DNA from: Bacteroidota bacterium
GTDB taxonomy: Bacteria; Bacteroidota; Ignavibacteria; Ignavibacteriales; Ignavibacteriaceae
Reading direction: 5' to 3'
DNA: 64,000 nucleotides
NCBI GenBank assembly: GCA_021777835.1
Contig: JAJYDC010000011.1
Location: 1 to 64,000 of the forward strand
Shown: piece by piece, positions 35,961 to 45,219 of the stretch
Numbering within the stretch: the first letter of the stretch is position 1
Layout of the letters: the number at the start of each line of letters is the position of its first letter
Translations under genes and position numbers: made by a program
The notes under the pieces: model-generated
What the model was told of the DNA's origin: nothing
What the model saw: the letters and a program-made list of their open reading frames with translations, nothing else
Database searches by the model: none

Positions 35961-36944
35961 TTAGACTAGAAGCTTGCCGTTTTCCATTAAAAGTTTATCA
36001 TCAAGATAAACAGTAGGATATTTCACTACGCCATCAAGATGTATAGGAACGTCAACAGAGCCACCCATAGACAAGTTATTGCCAAGAGCAATATGAATAG
36101 TGCCTAAGACTTTTTCATCTTCTAGAAGGACTCCGCTTAATTTAGCTTTATCATTAGTTCCGATGCCAAACTCTGCAATATTACGTGCTTTAATGTCATA
36201 TTTATTAAGAAGATTAGTCAATTTATTAGCAACTGCACCTCCGGAAATCTTAGCAGCGTATCCATTTTCCACGGTAATCCGTAAGACCGGCTGACTATTC
36301 ATATTATTTGAATTTTTAATCAAGCCAAATCCAGCCATTGAACCGTCAACAAGAAAGACTCCGTTTGCAGTACCTTCAACAGGAGCTAAGAAAGTTTCAC
36401 CAGTAGGAAGATTTCCGCTCTCCCCTTTTTTATGGTATAGTCCTTTGCTTGCTATAGACTTTCTACCATTAATACTAAAGGACAAGTCGGTTCCAAGTTT
36501 AGTAGTAATTCTAACAAACTTTCCTTTATCCAAAATCCTTTTAAGTTTAATTGATAATGCAGTAATTTTTTCATAATCCGCATTCATACCGCGAACCATT
36601 ACATCATTAGTAATCCCTGGGAAAGTAGCAACCCTAGCACCATTGCTAGATGCTTCCCTTCTAGCTTTAGTATGGGTAAGAGATTTAGTTGTTGGGCATA
36701 ACACAACATCAAAATCTTTCATGAGGTTTGCTATATGAGCCGGTGGTTCCTCACCGTTTACTTTTCCTGATTTCATTTCAACTAGCAATGCAAAATTTCC
36801 CAATTTAAGAGCATTGGAGTATAATGAATAACCTATATCTTTTTTATTTTCGTCGGTAATAACGAGAACGCTCTCATTTTTTTTAAGACCCATACAAATT
36901 TTAAGTGCAGTTACTGATGCTTTGTCAAGTTTCGATAATTTCAT
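35961..36944 (-). CDS. M29-like (aminopeptidase T-type) metallopeptidase
   Basis: 327 residues, cytoplasmic. Resembles the leucyl-aminopeptidase T (M29, COG2309) group: probable metal ligands Glu in PTGETFLAP and EFGIGTN, His in HIALGNN and HLD in PIHLDGVVKYP. It is shorter than the roughly 410-residue classical M29 enzymes, and the usual active-site Tyr after HIALG is not evident (NNLSMGG instead). It may be a divergent or altered-specificity member. It lies 64 bases before the secreted hydrolase gene. Confidence 0.75.
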   Translation of the reverse strand: MKLSKLDKASVTALKICMGLKKNESVLVITDENKKDIGYSLYSNALKLGNFALLVEMKSGKVNGEEPPAHIANLMKDFDVVLCPTTKSLTHTKARREASSNGARVATFPGITNDVMVRGMNADYEKITALSIKLKRILDKGKFVRITTKLGTDLSFSINGRKSIASKGLYHKKGESGNLPTGETFLAPVEGTANGVFLVDGSMAGFGLIKNSNNMNSQPVLRITVENGYAAKISGGAVANKLTNLLNKYDIKARNIAEFGIGTNDKAKLSGVLLEDEKVLGTIHIALGNNLSMGGSVDVPIHLDGVVKYPTVYLDDKLLMENGKLLV

Positions 36945-36970
36945 ATAATTTATTTCATTAAGTAAAGGGA

Positions 36971-37729
36971 TTAAAGCGGGAATCCAAAATTAAGCTGTAT
37001 TGCAGCATTAAAACCGCCATTAGAGATAAAGTTTTTCATGCTCACTTTAGAATTTTCACTAACAGCGAGTTCAGTGCCGTCAACCGATTTCATTTTACCT
37101 ATAGAAAAGGCAGAGTACCCAGCAGTACCTTCTAAGCTAATATAATTCTCAATAACATCAAGTATGAATCCTGTACCCACAGAGTAACCGATAGAAGGAT
37201 TTTCGCTATTGTATTTATAAATAACGGATGTAGGACCAGGCGAGTTAGTTGTATTTGTATAAGAGGCGTTAGTATAAATCAAGGCAGCGTCAATAACCTT
37301 CCAGCTTAAAGCTCCGGTAATAATTGTTCCAAGATCAATCCCCAATCCCCAATTAGTTAATTGAATTTGATTTATAATTGTAGAAGCGCCAGCATAAGAG
37401 TTAATTTGGGTTTGATTATTTTCAGTCACACTTTGATAAAAGCCTTTAGTAGTTAAAATAAATCCTTTAACGTTTGCTCTAAAAAAGTTTATACCGAAAC
37501 GATATCCCTGAGCCTGTCCAAATTTACTCATTGGAGAAGAAAGAGAGTCAGCATTATTTAAATTGAAGGAATTGATATATTCATTTAAGCCTTTTGGATT
37601 ATATTGCTGATAAGTAAATCCAGCATAGCCACCAACAAAACCTAGGCAGCCGAAGCCTAAAGTCTGGGCATTTGAATTAGTAGAAATCGCAATAAAGCAA
37701 ACTAATAAAGCAAATTTTAGGAAGAGCAT
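36971..37729 (-). CDS. exported beta-barrel-like outer-membrane protein, unknown
   Basis: 252 residues with a signal peptide (1-21, ending SNAQ). The mature part alternates polar and hydrophobic residues, is rich in Gly, Asn, Thr and Tyr, and ends in a short aromatic strand (AIQLNFGFPL), the usual look of a small outer-membrane barrel. No named family. It precedes the M29-like gene by 26 bases, so the two may be co-transcribed. Confidence 0.6.
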   Translation of the reverse strand: MLFLKFALLVCFIAISTNSNAQTLGFGCLGFVGGYAGFTYQQYNPKGLNEYINSFNLNNADSLSSPMSKFGQAQGYRFGINFFRANVKGFILTTKGFYQSVTENNQTQINSYAGASTIINQIQLTNWGLGIDLGTIITGALSWKVIDAALIYTNASYTNTTNSPGPTSVIYKYNSENPSIGYSVGTGFILDVIENYISLEGTAGYSAFSIGKMKSVDGTELAVSENSKVSMKNFISNGGFNAAIQLNFGFPL

Positions 37730-37942
37730 AAATCCTCAAAGCAATGTACAATTAACTTAAGGATAATATGATTAAAAAGGAATTTATTTATTGCTGCACC
37801 TGCAGTATTTGCATATTAATTTAGAAATTAAAATGACAATAATTATATAATAAACCTTAAATGAAATTGTTTTATTTATATATATAGACTATAAATTATA
37901 TAATGGTCTAATCAAATCAGATAGGTTTTTAATATTTTGTAT

Positions 37943-38455
37943 TTAGAAATATACAGTTGCGAACAATACAGTTCCGGTATTATAATTAACACCGCCAGGA
38001 TTGCCAAATCTATTTGAAAGTTTAGCAGAGAAGTCGAAATTTAACTGCGCCTCGATACCCATACTAAAATTCTTGCTGAAGAAATATTCTCCCCCACCCA
38101 ATAAGCCTGCAATCCAGTCAGTAGTGCTTGTACCTACTTTAGGAATTCCAAATATTGCTCCGGCTCTAAAACCAATTATCGGTGCAAAATTAGATGTATA
38201 AGCGATATAATGATGGTAAACTAATCCCGCAGCAATATCAGTGTTAACTCCACCTATATTTGCTACACCAATACTTGGTGCTATTGTATTTAAGTTTCCA
38301 GTCCAAATCGGGAATAATATATCCGCTTGGGCGCCATTTACTACGGCTGAGATTCCCCATGAGCCATGAGATAACATTTGCGCATAATTAATACTTGTAA
38401 TAGATAAGACCCCTACTAAGATTACTACAACTGAGAGAAAATGTTTTTTCATCAT
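37943..38455 (-). CDS. small outer-membrane beta-barrel protein, unknown
   Basis: 170 residues, signal peptide (1-25, ending NYAQ), then alternating strands rich in Gly and Asn with a terminal aromatic strand (TGTVLFATVYF). The segment YFFSKNFSMGIEAQLNF is typical of OmpW/OmpA-like eight-strand barrels. Two adjacent ATG codons start it. Its neighbour upstream is a lipoprotein with a FlgD-like domain (31 bases). Confidence 0.62.
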   Translation of the reverse strand: MMKKHFLSVVVILVGVLSITSINYAQMLSHGSWGISAVVNGAQADILFPIWTGNLNTIAPSIGVANIGGVNTDIAAGLVYHHYIAYTSNFAPIIGFRAGAIFGIPKVGTSTTDWIAGLLGGGEYFFSKNFSMGIEAQLNFDFSAKLSNRFGNPGGVNYNTGTVLFATVYF

Positions 38456-38486
38456 TTATCCTTTTTTAACTTTATTAAATTATTTA

Positions 38487-39107
38487 TTAATGCTGTGTGA
38501 TATTAGGCGCGCTACCATCTAAACTAACATAAATCATACAGTCTTCCCAAAGTAAGTTCCCATTAATTTCAACATATATTCTATAGAATCCGTTAGGGAG
38601 CTGATTACCGTTTTGATCTTTCCCATTCCAAATAAACTTATGAAATCCGGCCGCAGGATAACCGTTATATAGATTCATCGAAAATTGTTTTGAGGGGGTT
38701 TTAAAAAGTCCTTCTTCATATAGTGCATGATCGGTAAAATCTTCTCCTGGCATTCTTCCTCTTACTACCCAAATAGATACTGAAGACTTTTCAGGCAAAC
38801 TATATAATATTGAAGTTCCATTGCTAGCCGGGTTAGGAAATAAATTGAAAATCCTGAATACTTGAGGAATAGGTTGTGAATTATTAAGATTTCCATTAAA
38901 AGGCAAAGAAAGTTTTCCGTTTGGATTTCCAATTGTACCTAATTCAGTTGGAGAATCCGGGCCAGTAACCACTATTCCCGTTATAACCGGGGGGTAAGCG
39001 ATTTCAGTTAGTATTGGATCCGCGCTGGTCGGGCTGCTGCATGAATAAAATATCACCGGTACGAACAAAAGAGGTAACAAAAGCAATTTGTAATTGTATT
39101 TAATCAT
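38487..39107 (-). CDS. lipoprotein with FlgD/T9SS-like Ig domain
   Basis: 206 residues from the ATG at 39107; a TTG five codons earlier is not needed. Type II signal peptide with lipobox FYSC (Cys near residue 23). The second half (about 85-195) has the pattern of FlgD-Ig or T9SS-like C-terminal domains: FNLFPNPASNGTSILYSLPEKSSVSIWV...FIWNGKDQNGNQLPNGFYRIYVEI. The domain is followed by a short tail, so it is probably an anchored structural module. Likely co-transcribed with the small barrel protein downstream. Confidence 0.68.
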   Translation of the reverse strand: MIKYNYKLLLLPLLFVPVIFYSCSSPTSADPILTEIAYPPVITGIVVTGPDSPTELGTIGNPNGKLSLPFNGNLNNSQPIPQVFRIFNLFPNPASNGTSILYSLPEKSSVSIWVVRGRMPGEDFTDHALYEEGLFKTPSKQFSMNLYNGYPAAGFHKFIWNGKDQNGNQLPNGFYRIYVEINGNLLWEDCMIYVSLDGSAPNITQH

Positions 39108-39122
39108 AAATGCTCCAAACAA

Positions 39123-39470
39123 TTAGTTCTATATAATATCTTTATGAGAAGTCATGCAGCAAAATATTTTACTTTTCCAGGGAACGAATATATATTTTGT
39201 TACCATCCTGATTTAATCGGCGCGAATTACTTAAGATTTATAGAAATTATTTTAAATATTCTGGTGATTTCAGAACAAGAATTGTTTTTAATATTTCTAT
39301 TCTTACAATTTTACATTCTGAAAACAAGTTTTTGATAATTGACTCTTGAACCATATTAAAAATGATTTGGGTTTATTTCGGACAAAGGGATTAATTTATA
39401 TCTTTATAATTATTATATAAAAACCATCCGTAATTGATACGGATGGTTAATATTTGTAAAGGCTATAAAA
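39123..39470. other. intergenic region with a minus-strand terminator
   Basis: About 350 bases. The only clear element is the terminator of the OPT transporter gene at 39419-39448. A 63-codon plus-strand frame at 39144 has no supporting feature. Confidence 0.5.
39419..39448 (-). terminator. intrinsic terminator of the OPT transporter gene
   Basis: Perfect 11-bp arms AACCATCCGTA (39422-39432) and TACGGATGGTT (39438-39448) with a 5-base loop. On the minus strand the stem is followed by a T-run, about 22 bases after the transporter stop. Confidence 0.85.
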
Positions 39471-41495
39471 TTATTTTATAGGTTCTTCTTTACTCATAGC
39501 ATTTTTATAAAGGATTATAGCAAGCAGAGTAAAGAAAATGAGAGCAATTAAATCGCCCCAATTTCCGAATGCATCAGCAACAGAAGCGACGCCGCTTCCG
39601 CCAAAGAGTCCAAGGACATTCTGATGAAGTTTATCAATAAATGAAATTGGATTACCTGTGCTATCTTTGCCTACAGTCCAGCCAACCAGAACTGCAATGA
39701 GAATACCTGTAATAGCACCACCCGCAATTAGACCCGAGCTAAACAAAGCACCCGGACCAATTTCAGATTCAGCTTCAGCAGATTTCTTTCTCTTATCAAC
39801 AATCCATTTTACTAGTCCGCCGACAAAAATCGGTGTAGTAGTTGAGAGTGGAAGGTAAGCACCAACAGCAAATGCAAGAGAAGACACGCCGCACAATTCC
39901 ATAACTAAAGAAATACCCATACCGATAATTACTAAAGCCCATGGTAGGTTCTGACTAAGTAGTCCTTTAATTACAGTAGCCATTAAAGTAGCTTGAGGAG
40001 CAGGTAAAGGATCAGGATGAGCAGCGGTGATTGGTCCGATACCAACAGTTTTTTCGAGAAGCAACAAAGTAAAACCGATTGCAACAACAGAAGCAAGTAC
40101 ACCTATAATCAATCCAATTTGCTGTTTGATAGGAGTTGCGCCAACTATATAACCTGTCTTTAGATCTTGCGAAGTTGCACCGGCATTAGCAGCAGCGATA
40201 CAAACAATAGAGCCAACGACCAATGCTAGCGGCTCATAAAAGGAACCAGTCCAGCCGATTCCTACGAAGATTAAGGAAGTAGCCATGAGCGTGGCAATAG
40301 TCATTCCGGAAATAGGGTTAGATGAAGAGCCGATAATACCCACGATTCGGGAAGACACAGTTACAAAGAAGAAACCAAAGACCACGACCATAATGGAAGA
40401 AAGTAAATTAGTAGGGATATTCGGAATAAGGGCCATGAAAAGGATAAGTACTACGCTACCACCGAGAACAAAAACAAGAGGCATGTCTTTAGCGGTTCTC
40501 AATTTTACTTCTTCTTCTACATTATTAGCTTTATTACTTCTAGATTCCTTAAAATCTTTGAAAGAGTCAGTGAATGCATTAACAATTGTAGGAAGAGATT
40601 TAATAAGAGTAACAATTCCACCAAAAGTAACTGCACCAGCGCCTATATATCTAATATAATTACTCCAAATGTCAGAAGCTGACATTTGTGAAATAAGCAC
40701 TTTTCCAGGAGCAAATACAGTAGTTAATCCATCACCTAAGAGAGTAATAAGAGGAATTAGAACGATCCATGATAACACGCCTCCGGCAACCATTATACCG
40801 GAAATTTTAGGGCCGATGATATATCCAACGCCTAAAAGTTCAGGGGTAATTTCACCGTTTATCGTTCCATTAGGCAAAGCAGATTGTTTGCCAAAAACAT
40901 AAGCCGGAACGTCTTTCCAAAGACCGAAGATAGACATTAACAATTTATAAAGGAAAGCAATGCCAAGACCGTAATAAACTTTCTTTGCAAGATTTCCTCC
41001 TTTTTCACCTGCGACTAAAACATCCGCGCAAGCAGTTCCTTCAGGATAAGGCAGGACACCATGTTCTTTAACAATAAGGGAGCGTCTAAGCGGAATCATA
41101 AAAAGGATACCTAAGATTCCACCGGATAATGCAAGAACAAATATTTGGAAATATTGGAAATAAGCTCTACCGCCGGGTAAGAAAAGAAGAGCCGGTAAAG
41201 TAAATACTACACCTGCGGCAATTGATTCTCCCGCAGAACCAATAGTTTGGACAATATTATTTTCCAGAATTGTTGACTTGCCAACTTTTTTAAAGATAGA
41301 AATTGCAAGAACTGCGATTGGGATAGACGCACTAACAGTCAAGCCAACCTTCAATCCAAGATAGACTGAAGCCGCTCCGAATATAACTCCGAAGATTGCG
41401 CCGAGTATAATTGCTTTTAAGGTAAATTCAGGGATAACCTCATTTGCGGGGACATAAGGTTTGAATTCTGTGGAGGTAGAATTTTTTTCTGCCAT
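39471..41495 (-). CDS. OPT family oligopeptide transporter
   Basis: 674 residues, about 16 transmembrane helices; full family length. N-terminal EFTLKAIILGAIFGVIFGAASVYLGLKVGLTVSASIPIAV is typical of bacterial OPT proteins, as are YPEGTACADVLVAGEKGG, GSSSNPISGMTIATL and GATSQDLKTGYIVGATP. Imports short peptides or metal-peptide complexes by proton symport; exact substrate unknown. It fits a peptide-using lifestyle together with the M3 and M29-like peptidases. Own terminator, single-gene unit. Confidence 0.92.
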   Translation of the reverse strand: MAEKNSTSTEFKPYVPANEVIPEFTLKAIILGAIFGVIFGAASVYLGLKVGLTVSASIPIAVLAISIFKKVGKSTILENNIVQTIGSAGESIAAGVVFTLPALLFLPGGRAYFQYFQIFVLALSGGILGILFMIPLRRSLIVKEHGVLPYPEGTACADVLVAGEKGGNLAKKVYYGLGIAFLYKLLMSIFGLWKDVPAYVFGKQSALPNGTINGEITPELLGVGYIIGPKISGIMVAGGVLSWIVLIPLITLLGDGLTTVFAPGKVLISQMSASDIWSNYIRYIGAGAVTFGGIVTLIKSLPTIVNAFTDSFKDFKESRSNKANNVEEEVKLRTAKDMPLVFVLGGSVVLILFMALIPNIPTNLLSSIMVVVFGFFFVTVSSRIVGIIGSSSNPISGMTIATLMATSLIFVGIGWTGSFYEPLALVVGSIVCIAAANAGATSQDLKTGYIVGATPIKQQIGLIIGVLASVVAIGFTLLLLEKTVGIGPITAAHPDPLPAPQATLMATVIKGLLSQNLPWALVIIGMGISLVMELCGVSSLAFAVGAYLPLSTTTPIFVGGLVKWIVDKRKKSAEAESEIGPGALFSSGLIAGGAITGILIAVLVGWTVGKDSTGNPISFIDKLHQNVLGLFGGSGVASVADAFGNWGDLIALIFFTLLAIILYKNAMSKEEPIK

Positions 41496-41589
41496 GTATT
41501 ACAACTCCTTATTAATAATTTGGAGAAAAATGATGGTGAATATTTGCATAATTGTTAAGAAAAGCAAACGAATAGTTATAAATCTAGAT

Positions 41590-42375
41590 TTAGAATTTTA
41601 ATTTTCTCATTCCGATATGGCATATTGCGAAGTCATATTTAACTGGATCGGAAGGATCAAACTTGCTAAGGTTAAGTGTTATTTCCTCGGCCATTAACCA
41701 GCTAACGTTTTTTCGGTTTGTAAGGCGGATTGATCTGCATACTCTTGCAACGTGAGTATCAACAGGTATTATTAATTTATTGGGTTTAACAACATCCGAC
41801 CAAAATCCGAAATCGAGTTCATCATGTCTGACCATCCAGCGAAGGAAGAGATTTATTCTTTTGCATGCAGAACCGTTATCGGGAAGCGGAAACATGAATT
41901 TTAGCCCCGGAGTTAGATCCATATTAGGATTAGTTTTCCTGGCGAGGGTAATAAAATATTCGGAAAATTTATTTATCGGATTTTTCACATTAACATCCTG
42001 AGGATTTGTAAAGGTACTAAATAGGTTTTTCAAAGAATCATATTCAGAGTATACACTCTTAAGCAGCCGAAAGAATAATCGTATATCCGATTCAGTATAA
42101 AATCTATGTTTTACATTTTTGAAAATTGAGTCTAATTCTTTCGGGTTAAAATCCATAATAAAATCAAATGGCTGATTGTTGGTAATTGCCAAGATTTTAT
42201 TTACTGAATTAATTATTTGCGATACATTTCCATAAGCAAATACAGAGGCAATAAAACCGATTGATTCAATATCTTTTTCGCTTTTGAAAAGATGTAGAAA
42301 CTGCAAAGGATCGGGAGATATTTTTGACTTATCAAAGGCCAAATAATGTTCATCAAGTTTTGCTCTAAGGTTCAT
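41590..42375 (-). CDS. TIGR02757 / DUF2400 family protein
   Basis: 261 residues, cytoplasmic. The ends match the family: SDPLQF-like start with FIASVFAYGNVSQII, and the C-terminal half FPLPDNGSACKRINLFLRWMVR, then KLIIPVDTHVARVCRSIRLTNRKNVSW. The PVDTHVAR stretch recalls the HhH-GPD DNA glycosylase fold, but the catalytic role is unknown. Ends in CHIGMRKLKF. It lies 20 bases after pdxJ in the same direction. Confidence 0.82.
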   Translation of the reverse strand: MNLRAKLDEHYLAFDKSKISPDPLQFLHLFKSEKDIESIGFIASVFAYGNVSQIINSVNKILAITNNQPFDFIMDFNPKELDSIFKNVKHRFYTESDIRLFFRLLKSVYSEYDSLKNLFSTFTNPQDVNVKNPINKFSEYFITLARKTNPNMDLTPGLKFMFPLPDNGSACKRINLFLRWMVRHDELDFGFWSDVVKPNKLIIPVDTHVARVCRSIRLTNRKNVSWLMAEEITLNLSKFDPSDPVKYDFAICHIGMRKLKF

Positions 42376-42395
42376 TATACAGAGACTTCAATAGG

Positions 42396-43106
42396 CTATT
42401 TAACAAGTCTAATCATTTCCTTAACGGCTTCATTTAATCCAACGAACACAGCTCTAGCAATTACTGAATGCCCTATGCTTACTTCATCAATACCGGGGAT
42501 TTCGCGAAATATTTTTATATTCTGATAATCGAGTCCATGCCCAGCATTAACGCCCAGACCGAGCTTTTTAGCATGTTTCACTGCAATTCTAATTTTTTCA
42601 AGTTCGTCAAATTGTTCCTCCTCTGAAATAGCGTTAGCAAAGACTCCAGTATGAATTTCTATGAAGTCCGAGTTTATTTCAGCAGAGGCGTCAATTTGTT
42701 CTATTGTAGGTTCGATAAAAAGAGACACTTCAATTTCAGATTTGTGCAAATCATTTATCGCATCTTTTAGTCTACTGATATTGTCAATAACATTTATTCC
42801 GCCTTCAGTAGTTAATTCCTGACGGCGTTCTGGAACAATAGTAGCGAGTTCAGGACCAACATCGCAGGCAATTCTAATAATTTCATCAGTCGCAGCCATT
42901 TCAAGATCAAGCTTTGTTGTAAGGAGCTCTCTAAGCAGTCTAACATCACGTTCATTTATATGCCTTCTATCTTCTCTTAAGTGGACAACAATTCCATCGA
43001 CGCCTGCCTGCTCTGCTAGCAAGGCAAAAGTGACCGGATCGGGCTGGTTTTCTCCCCTTGAATTTCTTAAGGTAGCAATATGATCAACATTTAATGAAAA
43101 TCTCAT
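42396..43106 (-). CDS. pdxJ: pyridoxine 5'-phosphate synthase PdxJ
   Basis: 236 residues; condenses 1-deoxyxylulose 5-phosphate with 3-amino-2-oxopropyl phosphate. Start RFSLNVDHIATLRNSRG, then GVDGIVVHLREDRRHI, the catalytic Glu in LDLEMAATDEI, TIVPERRQELTTEGG, EIHTGVFA, GLGVNAGHGLDYQN and VSIGHSVIARAVF are all family hallmarks. With pdxA in the same window it shows the DXP-dependent B6 pathway. Confidence 0.96.
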   Translation of the reverse strand: MRFSLNVDHIATLRNSRGENQPDPVTFALLAEQAGVDGIVVHLREDRRHINERDVRLLRELLTTKLDLEMAATDEIIRIACDVGPELATIVPERRQELTTEGGINVIDNISRLKDAINDLHKSEIEVSLFIEPTIEQIDASAEINSDFIEIHTGVFANAISEEEQFDELEKIRIAVKHAKKLGLGVNAGHGLDYQNIKIFREIPGIDEVSIGHSVIARAVFVGLNEAVKEMIRLVK

Positions 43107-43284
43107 TTTTATTCCTCGTAAAAATATTAGTATTCAATTGTGATGAAGAGACGATGCAATCTTTCCCTGTAAAATAGCCAAAATATATTCCAAGTAAAAA
43201 CACCCACATTACTTCAGGAGATTATGAAATTTTCGTATATATTTTAGGAGACAATTATTTAATTATTTCGGAATCCAAACGAAA

Positions 43285-44421
43285 ATGAAAATCTTTATAA
43301 CAATAATATTACTTACTGTATCCTATCACTTATGTTATGCACAACAAGCAAGAATAAAATTCATTGTAATAACTTCAGATAAAGGAAAGCAAGAGGGTGT
43401 ATATATCACAGGTAATACTGCAATATTAGGGAATTGGGATGCATCTTCAGTTCCATTGGATAAAATAAATGATAGTACATGGAGTAAAGTCTTTGAATTT
43501 AAGGACAGCACTACTATACAATACAAATTTACTAGAGGTACCTGGCAAAACGAAGCTTTAACAATTGATGGTACAATCCCATCGAATTATAAATTAAAAG
43601 TTACGAAAGATACAGTGGTTATCGTCAACATATCAAAATGGGGCAAAGGATTGTTCAATAAGAAGCCTATGGGAAAAATCACAGGTACTGTTGAATATTT
43701 TAGAAAATTAACAGGGAAAGGAATAAAGCCTCGTGACATTATTGTATGGCTGCCTCCGTCATATAAAAAAGATAAGGCAAAAAGATACCCTGTTTTATAT
43801 ATGGAAGACGGCCAAAATATATTTGACCCGAAGACATCCTCATTTGGAGTTGATTGGCAATTAGATGAAGCGGCCGACAGCTTAATAAAAGCAAAGGCTA
43901 TAAAGGAGATAATAATTGTCGGCATTTATAACACCTCTGATCGAGGGAAAGAATACCTTGACACCAAAATCGGTCACGACTATATGAACTTTATAGTCTA
44001 TAAACTTAAGCCTTTTATAGATAAAAGATTTAGGACATTACCTGACAGAAAAAACACTGCAACGGGAGGTTCCTCTGCGGGCGGATTAATTTCATTTATG
44101 CTTTTATGGGAATATCCAAACGTATTTTCACAAGCGGCTTGTTTATCTCCGGCATTTCACATTGATAATATTAACTTTGTTAAAAATGTTAAAGAGTATG
44201 ACGGAAAGAAAAAACCGATAAGGATGTACATTGACATAGGGACTAAAGATTTAGAAGTTCAATTAAGACCGGGAGTTGATGAGATGGTTAATGTTCTTGA
44301 AAGCAAAGGATATAAAGCCGGGAGAGATCTTGAATATTTTATTGCCAACGGAGCCACGCATAATGAAGAAGCATGGTCAAAGCGAAATTGGAGATACCTG
44401 GAATTTATGTTTGGTAAATAA
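43285..44421 (+). CDS. exported esterase with N-terminal CBM20-like starch-binding domain
   Basis: 378 residues with a signal peptide (1-19, ending CYAQ). Residues about 22-120 form a CBM20-like module (GVYITGNTAILGNWD, then YKFTRGTW). Residues about 130-378 are an esterase-D/Fes-type alpha/beta hydrolase: RDIIVWLPPSY, PVLYMEDGQNIF, nucleophile Ser in GGSSAGGL, and probable acid/base Asp in DIGTKD and His in GATHNEEAW. Likely hydrolyses ester-linked substrates bound to polysaccharide. Stands alone and converges on lptB. Confidence 0.82.
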   Translation: MKIFITIILLTVSYHLCYAQQARIKFIVITSDKGKQEGVYITGNTAILGNWDASSVPLDKINDSTWSKVFEFKDSTTIQYKFTRGTWQNEALTIDGTIPSNYKLKVTKDTVVIVNISKWGKGLFNKKPMGKITGTVEYFRKLTGKGIKPRDIIVWLPPSYKKDKAKRYPVLYMEDGQNIFDPKTSSFGVDWQLDEAADSLIKAKAIKEIIIVGIYNTSDRGKEYLDTKIGHDYMNFIVYKLKPFIDKRFRTLPDRKNTATGGSSAGGLISFMLLWEYPNVFSQAACLSPAFHIDNINFVKNVKEYDGKKKPIRMYIDIGTKDLEVQLRPGVDEMVNVLESKGYKAGRDLEYFIANGATHNEEAWSKRNWRYLEFMFGK

Positions 44422-44440
44422 GCTAAAGATTATTTTATTT

Positions 44441-45175
44441 TTAGTATCTGTCGAGTTTAAAATTCTCGCCAAGATAAAGCTTTCTTACCTCAGCATCGTT
44501 TGCTAATTCTTGTGCTTTACCCTGCTTAAATATTATTCCGTTTATCAAGATATAAGCATTATCTACAATACTTAAAGTTTCATGCACATTATGATCGGTA
44601 ATTAATACGCCGATTCCTCTATTTTTTAGATTCGCAACAATGCTCATAATATCCTCCACAGCAATCGGATCAACACCTGCAAAAGGTTCATCAAGCAGGA
44701 TAAAACTTGGATCAGTTGCAAGAGAACGAGCAATCTCAGTTCTTCGTCTTTCACCTCCGCTCAGCTGGAAGCCAATACTTTTCCTAATATGAGTAATGCT
44801 AAGGTCTTCTAATAATTTTTCACATTTTTCTTTTTTTTCTTTTAAGGGAATAGGTATCATTTCCAAAATTGCCATGAGATTGTCTTCGACGGAAAGTCTC
44901 CTAAAAATAGAAGCTTCTTGAGGTAAATAGCCGATTCCCATTCTGGCTCTTTTATACATAGGAACCTTGGTAATGTCAGAATCATCAAGATAGACTTTCC
45001 CACCGTCAGGTCTAATCATTCCGACAATCATATAAAAAGTAGTAGTCTTCCCTGCTCCATTTGGTCCAAGGAGTCCAACAATTTCACCTTTAGCGACTTC
45101 AATAGAAGCGCCGTTTACGACAGTTCTCTTTTTATAGATTTTTACTAGATTTTCGCTTCTTAACTTTGTTGCCAT
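44441..45175 (-). CDS. lptB: LPS export ABC transporter ATP-binding protein LptB
   Basis: 244 residues. ABC ATPase with Walker [11 protein letters not shown]-loop [12 protein letters not shown], signature LSGGERRR, Walker [13 protein letters not shown] and H-loop [10 protein letters not shown]; the [10 protein letters not shown] stretch is diagnostic of LptB. Powers LPS extraction from the inner membrane. Last gene of the kdsA-unknown-kdsD-lptC-OstA-lptB run. Confidence 0.95.
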   Translation of the reverse strand: MATKLRSENLVKIYKKRTVVNGASIEVAKGEIVGLLGPNGAGKTTTFYMIVGMIRPDGGKVYLDDSDITKVPMYKRARMGIGYLPQEASIFRRLSVEDNLMAILEMIPIPLKEKKEKCEKLLEDLSITHIRKSIGFQLSGGERRRTEIARSLATDPSFILLDEPFAGVDPIAVEDIMSIVANLKNRGIGVLITDHNVHETLSIVDNAYILINGIIFKQGKAQELANDAEVRKLYLGENFKLDRY

Positions 45176-45219
45176 AAAATTGAAGTATGAAATGGATTAA
45201 ATGAAAAACAATAAGATTT

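Noticed and set aside
39144-39335. 63-codon plus-strand frame
   Set aside because: No ribosome site, hydrophobic AT-driven composition and no context.
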